Shown piece by piece: positions 6,335 through 14,289 of a stretch of DNA of 16,512 nucleotides. The notes beneath the pieces are model-generated. The model worked only from the letters and a program-made list of their open reading frames with translations. It was not told where the DNA came from and searched no databases. The stretch is from DASYQV01 sp036005125 (GTDB lineage: Bacteria; Acidobacteriota; Vicinamibacteria; Vicinamibacterales; UBA2999), in the NCBI GenBank assembly GCA_036005125.1, contig DASYQV010000222.1, forward strand, positions 1 through 16,512. The letters run 5' to 3'. How positions within the stretch are numbered: the stretch's first letter is position 1; each line of letters opens with the position of its first letter. Position numbers and translations under genes: made by a program.

Positions 6335-8827
6335 GTGCAGACCGGCCAGACCATTGATTCTGCCGCGCGTTCGCGTCGCCCTCCGCTCAAACGGCTCGGC
6401 CGCGCGGGTCTCCTCGCATTCATCCTCGTGGCTGTTGCGGTGGCCGGTGGCGCATTCTGGGCGCGTGCCGAACTGCGAGCCAGCCTGCCTCAGCTCGACG
6501 GTCAGCGTCGGATCCCCGGGCTGTCGGCGCCAGTAGAAATCGCGCGCGACGGTCTCGGGGTAGCCACCATACGCGCGGCGAATCGTGTCGACCTGGCGCG
6601 TGCAACCGGCTTTCTGCACGGCCAGGACCGCTTCTTCCAGATGGATCTGTCGAGACGGCGCTCGGCGGGTGAGCTGGCGGCGCTGGTCGGTGGACGCGCG
6701 ATCGCGCTCGATCGCGAGATCCGCATGCATCGCTTCCGCGCCGGGGCACAACGGGCCGTTGGGATGTTGAAGCCCGAGGATCGGGCGCTCATCGAGGCCT
6801 ACACCGCCGGCGTCAATGCCGGTCTCGGCTCGCTGGGTGCCAGGCCGTTCGAGTATTTCCTGTTGCGGCAGGTCCCCCAGCCCTGGCGTCCTGAGGACTC
6901 GCTCCTCGTCGTCCTCTCGATGTTCATCACGCTCCAGGACACCGACGGCTCCTACGAAGCGACGCTGGCGACGATGAACGACGTGCTGCCGAAGGAGATG
7001 TTCGAGTTTCTCGCGCCCAGAGGGACGGAGTGGGATGCCCCGGTCATCGGCGCCGCGTTCAGCGTGCCGCCCATTCCCGGCCCGGAGATCGACAACCCGC
7101 GGACCCGGCGCGACGGCCGACGGCCGCTGAAGCTGCCACGCCGGCCCGAGGTGGCCGGGCGGCGCCACGATTTCGAGCTGAATACGTCCGAGCGCGAAGC
7201 GGTCGCGCTCGGCAGCAACAACTGGGCGGTTGCCGGTCGACTGACGTCGAATGGCGGGGCGCTCCTTGCCAACGACATGCACCTCTCGATTCGTGTGCCG
7301 AATACCTGGTATCGCGCCGCGTTCGAGTGGCCGGATCCTGCGAATCCGGCGGAGCCGCACCGGTTGTATGGCGTCACGTTGCCCGGCGTCCCGGCCATGG
7401 TCGTCGGCAGCAACACACACGTGGCGTGGGGATTCACCAACACGTACGGCGACTGGAGCGATATCGTCCTGCTCGAGACCGACCCCAAGCAGCCCGGCAT
7501 GTATCGGACTCCAGACGGCTGGCGACGCTTCGAGCACCACGATGAGGTCATTGAGGTCGCGGGACAGCTGGCACAGCATCACGACGTCCAGTGGACGATC
7601 TGGGGACCCGTGCTGGGTCCCGATCATCGTGGACGGCTTCGGGCCTACCGCTGGGTGGCGCACTCGGCCGATCGGCTTGCCGCCAGCGTCGTCCCGCTCG
7701 AGACGTCGCGCACCATCGAGGAAGCCTTCGACGCGGGCAACGGTCTCGGCACCCCGGCGCAGAATCTCGTCGTCGCCGACCGGCAGGGACACATCGGCTG
7801 GAGCATCTACGGAGCGATTCCGCTCCGCGTCGGCTTCGACGGACAACTCCCCACCTCATGGGCCGACGGCTCGCGCGGCTGGCAAGGATGGCTCGACACG
7901 AGCGAATACCCGCGCGTGATCGATCCGCCCGCCGGACGCATCTGGACGGCAAACGCCCGCGTGGTCGATGGCGAGATGCTCGCGAAGATCGGCGACGGAA
8001 GCTTCGAGGTCGGCTCGCGCGCGCACATCATCCGCGATCGCCTGCTGTCCAAGGAACGCTTCACGCCAACCGATCTGCTCGACATCCAGCTCGACGCCCG
8101 CGCTGAGTTCCTCCAGCGCTGGCGCGAGCTGATCCTGCGCACGTTGACGCGCGACGCCATGGGCGGGCATCCGCAGCGCGAGCTCTTTCGCCGTGTTGTG
8201 GAACGCGGGTGGTCGGGGTACGCGTCGCCGGATTCAGCCGCCTATCGGCTCACGCGGGTCTTCCGCGAGCTGGTTTCCGAGTGGGTCTTTACATTCGTGC
8301 TCGCCGACTGCTACGAAGCCGACGAGTCGTTCGATTACACGACGGTTCGCAAGCGCGAAGGTCCGCTGTGGCGCATGGTGACCGAGCGACCGCCTCATCT
8401 GCTCGACCCGCGATTCAGGACCTGGGACGCGATGCTCCTTGCCGCGATCGATCGGGTGATCGACGAGGCGATGCGCAACCGGTCGGGTGATTTGTCGGAT
8501 CGCCGCTGGTCCGAGTTCAACGTTGTGATGTACCGGCATCCACTGAGCGCCGCCATTCCGTTCGTCGGCCGCTGGCTGGACATGCCGCGTGAGGAACTGC
8601 CCGGCGATCTCTATACGCCGCGCATGGCGTGGGGGTCGATAGGAGCATCGGAGCGGATGGTGGTCTCGCCCGGCAGAGAAGCCGAGGGGATCATGCAGAT
8701 GCCCACCGGCCAGAGCGGACATCCGCTGTCACCGTTCTATGCGAATTCGCACGAGGCTTGGGTGAAAGGAACGCCGACGCCGTTCCTGCCGGGCGCGACG
8801 GAGCATACGCTGCGGCTCGTGCGTTGA
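6335..8827 (+). CDS. Penicillin acylase family Ntn-hydrolase, membrane-anchored
   Basis: The 830-residue precursor belongs to the penicillin amidase family (S45), which hydrolyses amides such as beta-lactam side chains, acyl-homoserine lactones or lipopeptides. A positively charged start followed by a hydrophobic segment at about 24-43 (AGLLAFILVAVAVAGGAFWA) anchors or exports it. The alpha part covers roughly 44-250. The autoprocessing site is GSNNWAV, with Ser294 becoming the N-terminal nucleophile of the beta chain. His316 sits 22 residues on (ANDMHL), matching His23 of cephalosporin acylase. Asn477 (PAQNLVVADRQGHIGW) is the oxyanion-hole candidate. GTG at 6335 is chosen because a -10-like TACGAT lies just before it. 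The open frame extends back to 6254, but that would translate the promoter. Substrate is unknown. The gene stands alone and converges on the LolA-like gene. Confidence 0.9.
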   Translation: MQTGQTIDSAARSRRPPLKRLGRAGLLAFILVAVAVAGGAFWARAELRASLPQLDGQRRIPGLSAPVEIARDGLGVATIRAANRVDLARATGFLHGQDRFFQMDLSRRRSAGELAALVGGRAIALDREIRMHRFRAGAQRAVGMLKPEDRALIEAYTAGVNAGLGSLGARPFEYFLLRQVPQPWRPEDSLLVVLSMFITLQDTDGSYEATLATMNDVLPKEMFEFLAPRGTEWDAPVIGAAFSVPPIPGPEIDNPRTRRDGRRPLKLPRRPEVAGRRHDFELNTSEREAVALGSNNWAVAGRLTSNGGALLANDMHLSIRVPNTWYRAAFEWPDPANPAEPHRLYGVTLPGVPAMVVGSNTHVAWGFTNTYGDWSDIVLLETDPKQPGMYRTPDGWRRFEHHDEVIEVAGQLAQHHDVQWTIWGPVLGPDHRGRLRAYRWVAHSADRLAASVVPLETSRTIEEAFDAGNGLGTPAQNLVVADRQGHIGWSIYGAIPLRVGFDGQLPTSWADGSRGWQGWLDTSEYPRVIDPPAGRIWTANARVVDGEMLAKIGDGSFEVGSRAHIIRDRLLSKERFTPTDLLDIQLDARAEFLQRWRELILRTLTRDAMGGHPQRELFRRVVERGWSGYASPDSAAYRLTRVFRELVSEWVFTFVLADCYEADESFDYTTVRKREGPLWRMVTERPPHLLDPRFRTWDAMLLAAIDRVIDEAMRNRSGDLSDRRWSEFNVVMYRHPLSAAIPFVGRWLDMPREELPGDLYTPRMAWGSIGASERMVVSPGREAEGIMQMPTGQSGHPLSPFYANSHEAWVKGTPTPFLPGATEHTLRLVR

Positions 8828-8839
8828 CGGTGATCCTCT

Positions 8840-8940
8840 AGGCATCAGGGATCAGGCATCAGGCATCAGGGCTGTATCAGGCATCAGTCGGGCTGAGGCC
8901 TTGGACAGCCCTGAGGCCTGATGCCTGATGCCTGAGGCCT
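8840..8940. repeat. Heptamer palindrome A (AGGCATC units)
   Basis: The left arm has AGGCATC at 8840-8846, AGGGATC at 8847-8853, AGGCATC at 8854-8860 and 8861-8867, and again at 8879-8885. The right arm is the inverted form: GAGGCCT (8913-8919), GATGCCT (8920-8926), GATGCCT (8927-8933), GAGGCCT (8934-8940). Between the arms GGGCTG (8890-8895) pairs with CAGCCC (8906-8911). The structure lies between two convergent genes and could act as a two-way terminator. The last unit overlaps the LolA-like stop codon. Confidence 0.9.
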
Positions 8941-9670
8941 ACCGTGATCGCGAAGCGATTGCGTTGACCGGCGGCATGTCGATGCCGTTGATCATCTCGT
9001 ATTCGTAGGTCATCGACAGAGTCGCCATACCGGCGAGCCGCATCTGCGCGACCGAGTCGACACGCACCGGAACCCGGATGCCCTGCAGGCGCGAGTAGTG
9101 CTTCACCACATCCACACGCTTGGTCCAGAACGACGGGTTCTTCGACAGGCGTCCTTCCAGACGTACGAGGTCGGCGTCCAAGTCCTTCACATAGAGAGCG
9201 CCTTCGATCAGCGACACCTCGCGACGCTTCGGCGTCATCTCGAGCTTGGCGAGCCCGGGCTCGCCTGATTCGGCACATCGAAGCTCGTAATTCTCGGCGG
9301 TCAGTGCGGATCGCGCGGCCTCGCCGCTGGCGAACATGAGCGCCTCGTTCTCGAGGAGGGGCTTCAGTACTTTCGAGCGGATGTAATCGGAGCCGCCTTC
9401 GCGGACGATCTCGTATTTGAACCGGCCGTCCGGGGCCAGCTCGGTCCACGCCTCGAGCCAGCCCTCCACGTCGAACCGGCTGTTGCGGGCCTCGAGCCGA
9501 CGGAGCGCCCGATAACGCGTCAACGGCTCATCGGGCCTCGCCAGAAACCGCTGCACAACCGCCGCACCGGACGTCGACTGATCAGCAGACTGCGCGCCCA
9601 CGGCTGAGCCGTCAGCCAGGCACAAAAAGCAACCAAGAAGGACTGAATAGTGGAACTGGCTTCCTTGCAT
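8939..9670 (-). CDS. LolA-like secreted protein (outer-membrane-lipoprotein-sorting type domain)
   Basis: A 243-residue exported protein. I start at ATG 9670 because it opens a signal peptide ending near ADGSAVGAQ and has GGCGAG shortly upstream. An in-frame ATG at 9757 would place 29 polar residues before it. The mature part alternates beta strands in the manner of LolA/LolB-fold domains: TRYRALRRLEARNSRFD, EAWTELAPDGRFKYEIVREG, LIEGALYVKDLDADLVRLEG and a late GIRVPVRVDSVAQMRLAG. Proteins of this look are common next to secreted enzymes in Acidobacteria-like genomes and are usually annotated hypothetical or sorting-like. LolA carries lipoproteins through the periplasm; whether this one does is unknown. 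Its TAG stop (8941-8939) is embedded in heptamer palindrome A. It follows purK by 390 bases. Confidence 0.6.
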   Translation of the reverse strand: MQGSQFHYSVLLGCFLCLADGSAVGAQSADQSTSGAAVVQRFLARPDEPLTRYRALRRLEARNSRFDVEGWLEAWTELAPDGRFKYEIVREGGSDYIRSKVLKPLLENEALMFASGEAARSALTAENYELRCAESGEPGLAKLEMTPKRREVSLIEGALYVKDLDADLVRLEGRLSKNPSFWTKRVDVVKHYSRLQGIRVPVRVDSVAQMRLAGMATLSMTYEYEMINGIDMPPVNAIASRSR

Positions 9671-10060
9671 ACGCGTTCTCGCCAGCTTTTGTGCAAACGG
9701 GGTTCCCACACGTGACCGGGGGCCCTGGCAGCCATCCGGCGCGTCGTGTTTCGTCATCGGGCTGATACCCGGAAAACGTCACGCCGTGCGGTTTCGAACG
9801 CGGGCCGGCGCCTGCTCGACGGCGGCGTCGGGGAGCTGGGGGTGAAGCGGATTTGTGAGAGATTATTCAGCCGGCACCGTGTCTACTGGTGCATGGCTGG
9901 GAGCCAATTCCCGTCCATCCGACCACGGTTGCAGCCGTATCGCCACAGAGCAGGTCAGGCCGCCGGGATGGTTTCAGGCTTGCGGGGTCCCAGATTCGTT
10001 CACGGTCGCGAACGTCCGGCGAAGCGTATCAGAATCGGTACGCGAGCCCGCAGCCTGACG
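9671..10060. other. 390-base gap between purK and the LolA-like gene
   Basis: Nothing convincing is seen here. The 87 bases next to 9670 are open in the LolA-like frame (alternative start at 9757). The rest has no ORF with a recognisable protein on either strand, no tRNA and no clear repeat. A short AT-richer patch near 9853-9870 (GAGAGATTATTCAGCC on plus) could carry a promoter for the LolA-like gene, but I could not match a paired -35 and -10. Confidence 0.5.
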
Positions 10061-11197
10061 CTAAATCAGCAATGCATCTCGTGCGGCTATGACACGCTCC
10101 TGCGCCTCGGCCAACGTACGACCGAGGGCGGTGAGGTGTCCCATCTTTCGACCGGGACGAGGGTCGGTCTTCCCGTACAGATGAAGCTTGATGTCCGGAA
10201 AGCCGCACGCGGCGGCCCAGTTGGGTTCTCCGTCCGCCCACAGATCGCCGAGCAGGTTCACCATGGCCGCCGGACGCAGCAGCTCCGTGGATCCGAGCGG
10301 GAGGCCGGTGATCGCACGCACCTGCTGCTCGAACTGGCTGGTGACGCTCGCGTCGAATGTCAGGTGGCCGGAATTGTGCGGACGAGGCGCGATCTCGTTC
10401 ACCAGCAGCTCGTGGTCAACGGTGACGAAGAACTCGACGCACAGTATGCCCACGTACTGAAGCTGCTCGAGAATGGCGCGGGCAATCTCGACGGCGCGTC
10501 TGGCTGTCGGCTCGGGCACCGCGGCGGGCGCCGTCGTCAAGTCGAGGATGTGGTTGCGATGGCGGTTCTCGAACGGAACGTACTCGGCCATCTCGCCGTC
10601 CAGTCCCCGGGCGGCTATGACCGACAGCTCGGAATGGAGGTTGACGAAGCGCTCGATAACGGCTTCCTGATGCCCGATCGCGTTCCACACCGGCTCGATG
10701 TCGGCAGGCGAGTTGATCGTGTGCTGCCCCTTGCCGTCGTACCCGAAGGCCGCCGTCTTCACCACGGCGGGCGTGCCGACGCGCTGCACGCCGGCCCACA
10801 GCTCGTCGAGCGTGAGCGCACGAGCAAAGGGGGCGGTGGGGAAGCCATGGTCGGCGAGAAAAGTCTTTTCGCGCGCCCGCTGCTGCGCGGTGTGCAACGC
10901 CACCCCGGTGGGGCGAACCGGCGTGCACGCTTCGACCGCGTCGACCGCCGCGATGGGAACGTTCTCGAACTCGAAGGTGACGACCTGCACGTTGCGCGCG
11001 AACGCGCGCAGCGCGTCGACGTCGTCGTACGAGGCGGTCACCTCGACGTCGGCTACCTGTCCGGCCGGCGTGTCGTCGTCTGGTGAAAACGTGTGGACGT
11101 AATAGCCCATGCGGCGCGCGGCGATTGCGAACATGCGCCCGAGCTGTCCGCCGCCGAGCACGCCGAGCGCGGAGCCCGGCGCGATGATGCGCGTCAC
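10061..11197 (-). CDS. purK: PurK: N5-carboxyaminoimidazole ribonucleotide synthase
   Basis: The 378-residue ATP-grasp enzyme of purine synthesis carboxylates AIR with bicarbonate and ATP to N5-CAIR. It opens with GVLGGGQLGRMFAIAARRMGY, the family's N-terminal strand-loop-helix, and then has FEFENVP and the ATP-grasp motifs EKTFLADHGFPTAPF, FGYDGKGQ and ERFVNLHSELSVI. It closes with the signature NEIAPRPHNSGHLT and KMGHLTALG. Length is normal. The start is GTG at 11197, inside the end of purE: the shared GTGA serves as purK start and purE stop, so translation is probably coupled. PurK hands its unstable product to PurE. The TAG stop at 10063-10061 is followed by a 390-base gap. Confidence 0.97.
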   Translation of the reverse strand: MTRIIAPGSALGVLGGGQLGRMFAIAARRMGYYVHTFSPDDDTPAGQVADVEVTASYDDVDALRAFARNVQVVTFEFENVPIAAVDAVEACTPVRPTGVALHTAQQRAREKTFLADHGFPTAPFARALTLDELWAGVQRVGTPAVVKTAAFGYDGKGQHTINSPADIEPVWNAIGHQEAVIERFVNLHSELSVIAARGLDGEMAEYVPFENRHRNHILDLTTAPAAVPEPTARRAVEIARAILEQLQYVGILCVEFFVTVDHELLVNEIAPRPHNSGHLTFDASVTSQFEQQVRAITGLPLGSTELLRPAAMVNLLGDLWADGEPNWAAACGFPDIKLHLYGKTDPRPGRKMGHLTALGRTLAEAQERVIAARDALLI

Positions 11198-11679
11198 GGC
11201 AGCCGTTCCTGGCGGACCCTGTTCGCCTGATCGTCGCGGAACCGGCGCAGCATCGCGCGAAGCTCCGGACGGGAGTTGGCGATGATCGAGACGGCGAGGA
11301 GCCCGGCGTTGGTCGCGCCGGCCTTCCCGATGGCGAGCGTGCCGACGGGCACACCACCCGGCATCTGTACGATCGACAGCAGCGAGTCGAGGCCGTTCAG
11401 CGCGGCGCTCTGGACCGGAACCCCCAGCACCGGCACCGTCGTGTGCGCGGCTACCATCCCGGGCAAATGCGCCGAGCCGCCGGCGCCTGCAATGATGACT
11501 TCGAGGCCGCGCGACTCGGCCCCGGACGCAAACTCCGCCATCCACAGCGGCGTTCGATGCGCCGAGACGATGAAGCGCTCGTGCGGGACGTTGAACTGCT
11601 CCAGCACCTCGACGGCATGCTTCATCGTCTCCCAGTCGGAGCTGCTGCCCATCACCACGGCCACTAACGGATTCTGCAT
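11194..11679 (-). CDS. purE: PurE: N5-carboxyaminoimidazole ribonucleotide mutase (class I)
   Basis: The 161-residue cytoplasmic enzyme converts N5-CAIR to CAIR. Class I signatures are clear: VVMGSSSDWETM at the start, SAHRTP, AGAGGSAHLPGMVAAHT, PVLGVPV and LLSIVQMPGGVPVGTLAIG. Presence of purK next door confirms the mutase route rather than class II carboxylase. The ATG at 11679 is favoured because strand one starts there; a GTG at 11691 would add four residues. No strong Shine-Dalgarno is visible. Its TGA overlaps the purK GTG. A consensus -10 lies about 55 bases upstream, and the gene diverges from the alpha/beta hydrolase gene. Confidence 0.97.
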   Translation of the reverse strand: MQNPLVAVVMGSSSDWETMKHAVEVLEQFNVPHERFIVSAHRTPLWMAEFASGAESRGLEVIIAGAGGSAHLPGMVAAHTTVPVLGVPVQSAALNGLDSLLSIVQMPGGVPVGTLAIGKAGATNAGLLAVSIIANSRPELRAMLRRFRDDQANRVRQERLP

Positions 11680-11733
11680 GGCAGAAGGCACAGTGCAGCG
11701 TGCGGACTCAAGGGCAATTGCTCAAAAGACAAA

Positions 11734-11739
11734 ATTATA
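11734..11739 (-). promoter_or_regulatory. -10 element of purEK
   Basis: A perfect TATAAT (minus strand) sits in an AT-rich patch (GGATATAATTTTGTC) that stands out from the GC-rich surroundings. Transcription would start about 47 bases before the purE ATG. The -35 region (ATCGAG at 17 bases) is poor, so activation or an extended contact may be needed. No PurR-like palindrome or purine riboswitch was recognised in the leader. Confidence 0.55.
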
Positions 11740-11796
11740 TCCAGAAACGCGCCGTGCTCGATACCGTTCGGGCTTCTCGGCTCGAGCGTTCTCGGG

Positions 11797-11802
11797 CACA
11801 AT
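11797..11802 (+). promoter_or_regulatory. Possible -10 of the alpha/beta hydrolase gene
   Basis: CACAAT lies ten bases before ATG 11813. With a start of transcription about seven bases downstream, the leader would be only a few bases long. The hexamer at -35 (TTCTCG, 11774-11779) is a weak match. Confidence 0.3.
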
Positions 11803-11812
11803 CTCGAGCGAT

Positions 11813-12718
11813 ATGACCCGAATCCTCGTCGCGCTCGCCGTCGCCGTGCAACTGATCCAGGCCGGCCCGGCCCAGTTTCGCGCGCGTGACGGAGCGACCC
11901 TTCGCTACATGACCACCGGTGCCGGGGAGCCGATCGTCGTGCTGTCGGGCGGGCCCGGATTCTCGTCCGACTACGTACGGCCGATCGCCGAGCGTCTCGC
12001 CAACCGGTACCGCGGCATCCTGCTCGACCAGCGCGGAACGGGACTGTCGACGCTCACCGTCTACGATCGATCGACGGTTACCCTCGCGAAGTATCTCGAG
12101 GATCTCGACGGGCTTCGGCAGACGCTCCGGCTCGAACGGCTCACGCTGGTGGGTCACTCGTGGGGTGGCATGCTCGCGATGGCGTACGCGGCCAGACATC
12201 CCGAACGGGTCCGGGCCCTCGTCTTGATTGGGCCCGGCGGTCCGACCCTCGAATTCATGAGGAACTTCAGCCTCGGGATCGAAGCCCGGTTGACCGACGA
12301 GGATCGACGAGAGCGTGCCTACTGGGAAGATCCGGAGCGCGTGAAAGCGAATCGACGGCGTGCGGAGGTCAAACAGGTGATGGCGGTCATGCCGGCGTAC
12401 TTTCACGAGCGCGAGAAGGCGCGCGGCTTCGTCGCGGACGTCAAGGACGAGCACTACGAGAACCGCGTGTTCGAGCTGATGATGGACAACCTGGAGGCGA
12501 CCGGCTACGACCTGCGTCCCGCTCTTCGTGGCGTACGCATCCCCACGCTCGTCATCCAGGGCACGCAGGATCCGATTGCGACGGCCGAGATCGTACGCGA
12601 CGCCATTCCCGGCTCGCGCCTCGAGCTGATCGAGGCGTGCGGGCACTTCCCGTGGCTCGAGCAGCCGGAGAAGTTCTATCCGATGGTGGAGGATTTCCTG
12701 GCGGGCGCTTTTCGCTGA
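11813..12718 (+). CDS. Exported alpha/beta hydrolase, proline-iminopeptidase type (S33)
   Basis: A 301-residue alpha/beta hydrolase with an N-terminal signal peptide (MTRILVALAVAVQLIQAGPA). Features of proline iminopeptidase-like enzymes are present: the oxyanion loop GGPGFSSDY at 46-54, DQRGTGLS at 72-79, the nucleophile elbow GHSWGG with Ser116, Asp253 in GTQDP and His278 in CGHFPW. This family removes N-terminal proline from peptides, but many exported relatives are general esterases or epoxide hydrolases, so the substrate is uncertain. The frame is open far upstream into the purE antisense region. ATG 11813 is chosen because it opens the signal peptide and follows a -10-like hexamer. A hairpin follows the stop codon by about 30 bases. 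Confidence 0.88.
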   Translation: MTRILVALAVAVQLIQAGPAQFRARDGATLRYMTTGAGEPIVVLSGGPGFSSDYVRPIAERLANRYRGILLDQRGTGLSTLTVYDRSTVTLAKYLEDLDGLRQTLRLERLTLVGHSWGGMLAMAYAARHPERVRALVLIGPGGPTLEFMRNFSLGIEARLTDEDRRERAYWEDPERVKANRRRAEVKQVMAVMPAYFHEREKARGFVADVKDEHYENRVFELMMDNLEATGYDLRPALRGVRIPTLVIQGTQDPIATAEIVRDAIPGSRLELIEACGHFPWLEQPEKFYPMVEDFLAGAFR

Positions 12719-12747
12719 TTCCTGCTGATTCACGTGTTTGTACGGAG

Positions 12748-12767
12748 GCCGCATCGTTAGATGCGGC
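12748..12767 (+). terminator. Hairpin downstream of the alpha/beta hydrolase gene
   Basis: GCCGCATC (12748-12755), loop GTTA and GATGCGGC (12760-12767) form a perfect 8-bp stem with a four-base loop, 30 bases after the stop codon. No T-run follows, so it may be a repeat hairpin or a stabilising 3' end rather than an intrinsic terminator. Confidence 0.4.
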
Positions 12768-12771
12768 GCAC

Positions 12772-12875
12772 GCCGGGTCCCAAGCCGGATTATTCATGAT
12801 TCATGATTCTTGATTTCCAATCGGGATCCCAAATCAAGAATCAAGAATCAAGAATTGAGAGTCTAAGGACCCGGC
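12772..12875. repeat. Heptamer palindrome B (ATTCTTG/AATCAAG units)
   Basis: The left arm reads ATTCATG (12792-12798), ATTCATG (12799-12805), ATTCTTG (12806-12812). The right arm reads AATCAAG at 12832-12838, 12839-12845 and 12846-12852, then AATTGAG at 12853-12859. A perfect outer inverted repeat encloses both: GCCGGGTCC (12772-12780) and GGACCCGGC (12867-12875). The array is very AT-rich against the surroundings. It separates the alpha/beta hydrolase gene from the M16 operon and ends 46 bases before the M16 start codon. Confidence 0.9.
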
Positions 12876-12921
12876 CTACGTACGATCACCAATACGAGTA
12901 CACTCAGCATCTGGAGTGCTC

Positions 12922-14289
12922 ATGAAGCTCAATTGGTTGCCGCTTCTCCTCGTGCTGGCCGCTCCCGCCGCGGCACAGACGCCCCGCACGCCGGAGCCGT
13001 GTGACTGCACGCCGACGCTGGAGGTGCCCTACCGTCAGATCACCCTGAAGAACGGCTTGACCGTCATCCTGCATCAGGACCGAACGGTTCCCATCGTCGC
13101 CGTGAACGTGTGGTATCACGTCGGCTCGGCCAACGAGAAGCCCGGGCGTACCGGGTTCGCACATCTCTTCGAGCACCTGATGTTCGAAGGCTCGGCGCAC
13201 GTGAAGGAGGGCGAGTTCGACACTCTGCTCGAGGCCGCCGGAGGCACCAACAACGGGTCCACCAACAACGACCGCACGAATTACATCATCGACATTCCGA
13301 GTAACGCGTTGGACCTCGCGCTCTTCCTCGAGTCGGACCGCATGGCGCACCTGCTCGAGACGATGACGCCGGCCCGCGTGGACGGCCAGCGCGACGTGGT
13401 GAAGAACGAGCGCCGTCAGAGCTATGAAAACCAGCCGTACGGCACGGCGTCTCTGGAGCTGAGCCGGATGCTCTACCCTCCGAACCATCCGTACAGCTGG
13501 CCCACGATCGGGTACATGGAGGACCTCACGGCGGCGAGCCACGAAGACGTGGTGGCGTTCTTCAAGAAGTACTACGCGCCGAACAACGCAAGCCTCGTGA
13601 TCGCGGGCGATATCGATCTCGACCGCACGGCGGCGCTCGTCGAAAAGTGGTTCGGACACATTCCACGTGGCGAGCCGGTCGAGCCGCTTGCGCCGCCGGC
13701 GGCGTTCCTCACGAGCGTGAAGCGGAAGACGCTCACCGATCAGGTGCAGCTCCCACGTTTATATCTTGCGTGGCTGACGCCGGCGGCGTTCGAGCCGGCC
13801 GACGCGGCGCTGGACATGGTGGCGTCAATTCTTGCGGGCGGCAAGAACTCGCGGCTCTACAAACGACTTGTCTACGATACGCAGATGGCGCAGGACGTCT
13901 CCGCGTTTCAGCAGTCGGGCGCGCTGGGGAGCTCCTTTTTGATCATCGCCACCGCGCGGCCGGGCAAGACCATACCGGAAATTCACGCGGTTATCGACGA
14001 AGAGCTCGATCGGCTGCGCCGCGAGCCGCCCGACGCGCGCGAGGTGCGGCGGGCGGTCAACGCGATCGAAGCGTCCTTCTACCGTCAGACTGAACGGGTC
14101 GGCAGCTTCGGCGGGAAGGCCGATCAATTGAACGGGTACTACGTGAAGACCGGCGACCCCGATTTCTTCGCCGAGGATCTCGCCCGGTACAAGCCGTTCT
14201 CGCCGGCCGACGTGCAGGCCGCCGTCAGGCGGTGGCTTCCCTCCGATCGCCGCGTCGAATTAATCGTGGAACCGGAGGCGAAGAAATGA
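12922..14289 (+). CDS. M16 zinc peptidase, catalytic subunit
   Basis: A 455-residue secreted metallopeptidase of family M16 (M16B/processing-peptidase type). ATG 12922 is preceded by GGAG at 12913-12916 and begins a signal peptide (MKLNWLPLLLVLAAPAAAQ). The inverted zinc motif HLFEH gives ligands His81 and His85 and catalytic base Glu84; Glu163 in KNERRQSYEN is the likely third ligand. The segment corresponding to the arginine/tyrosine substrate-gripping motif reads SRLYKRLVYDTQMAQDV and lacks the tyrosine. This is expected when a partner subunit supplies it. The M16 domain is followed by the peptidase M16 C-terminal domain from about 195. The stop codon overlaps the start of the second M16 gene (ATGA). 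Such pairs degrade peptides in the periplasm as a heterodimer. Confidence 0.95.
   Translation: MKLNWLPLLLVLAAPAAAQTPRTPEPCDCTPTLEVPYRQITLKNGLTVILHQDRTVPIVAVNVWYHVGSANEKPGRTGFAHLFEHLMFEGSAHVKEGEFDTLLEAAGGTNNGSTNNDRTNYIIDIPSNALDLALFLESDRMAHLLETMTPARVDGQRDVVKNERRQSYENQPYGTASLELSRMLYPPNHPYSWPTIGYMEDLTAASHEDVVAFFKKYYAPNNASLVIAGDIDLDRTAALVEKWFGHIPRGEPVEPLAPPAAFLTSVKRKTLTDQVQLPRLYLAWLTPAAFEPADAALDMVASILAGGKNSRLYKRLVYDTQMAQDVSAFQQSGALGSSFLIIATARPGKTIPEIHAVIDEELDRLRREPPDAREVRRAVNAIEASFYRQTERVGSFGGKADQLNGYYVKTGDPDFFAEDLARYKPFSPADVQAAVRRWLPSDRRVELIVEPEAKK

Noticed and set aside
6176..7846. 556-residue open frame on the minus strand opposite the penicillin acylase gene
   Set aside because: The plus strand encodes a protein with the full set of family motifs; the antisense frame is arginine-rich, has no recognisable domain and is what high GC content produces opposite a real gene.
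8840..8940. Insertion sequence remnant or MITE
   Set aside because: No terminal inverted repeats with target-site duplication and no transposase fragment; the structure is explained by tandem 7-base units and their inverse.
9780..9820. tRNA-like TTTCGAACG near 9790
   Set aside because: The flanking bases do not form a T-arm stem, and no acceptor or anticodon arm could be built around it.
9746..11086. 446-residue open frame on the plus strand across the purK region
   Set aside because: It is the antisense of purK, which has all ATP-grasp and NEIAPRPHNSGH motifs. The composition is typical of a shadow frame.
11680..11812. Purine riboswitch or PurR operator upstream of purE
   Set aside because: The leader is too short and shows no conserved purine-aptamer core or palindrome that I can recognise.
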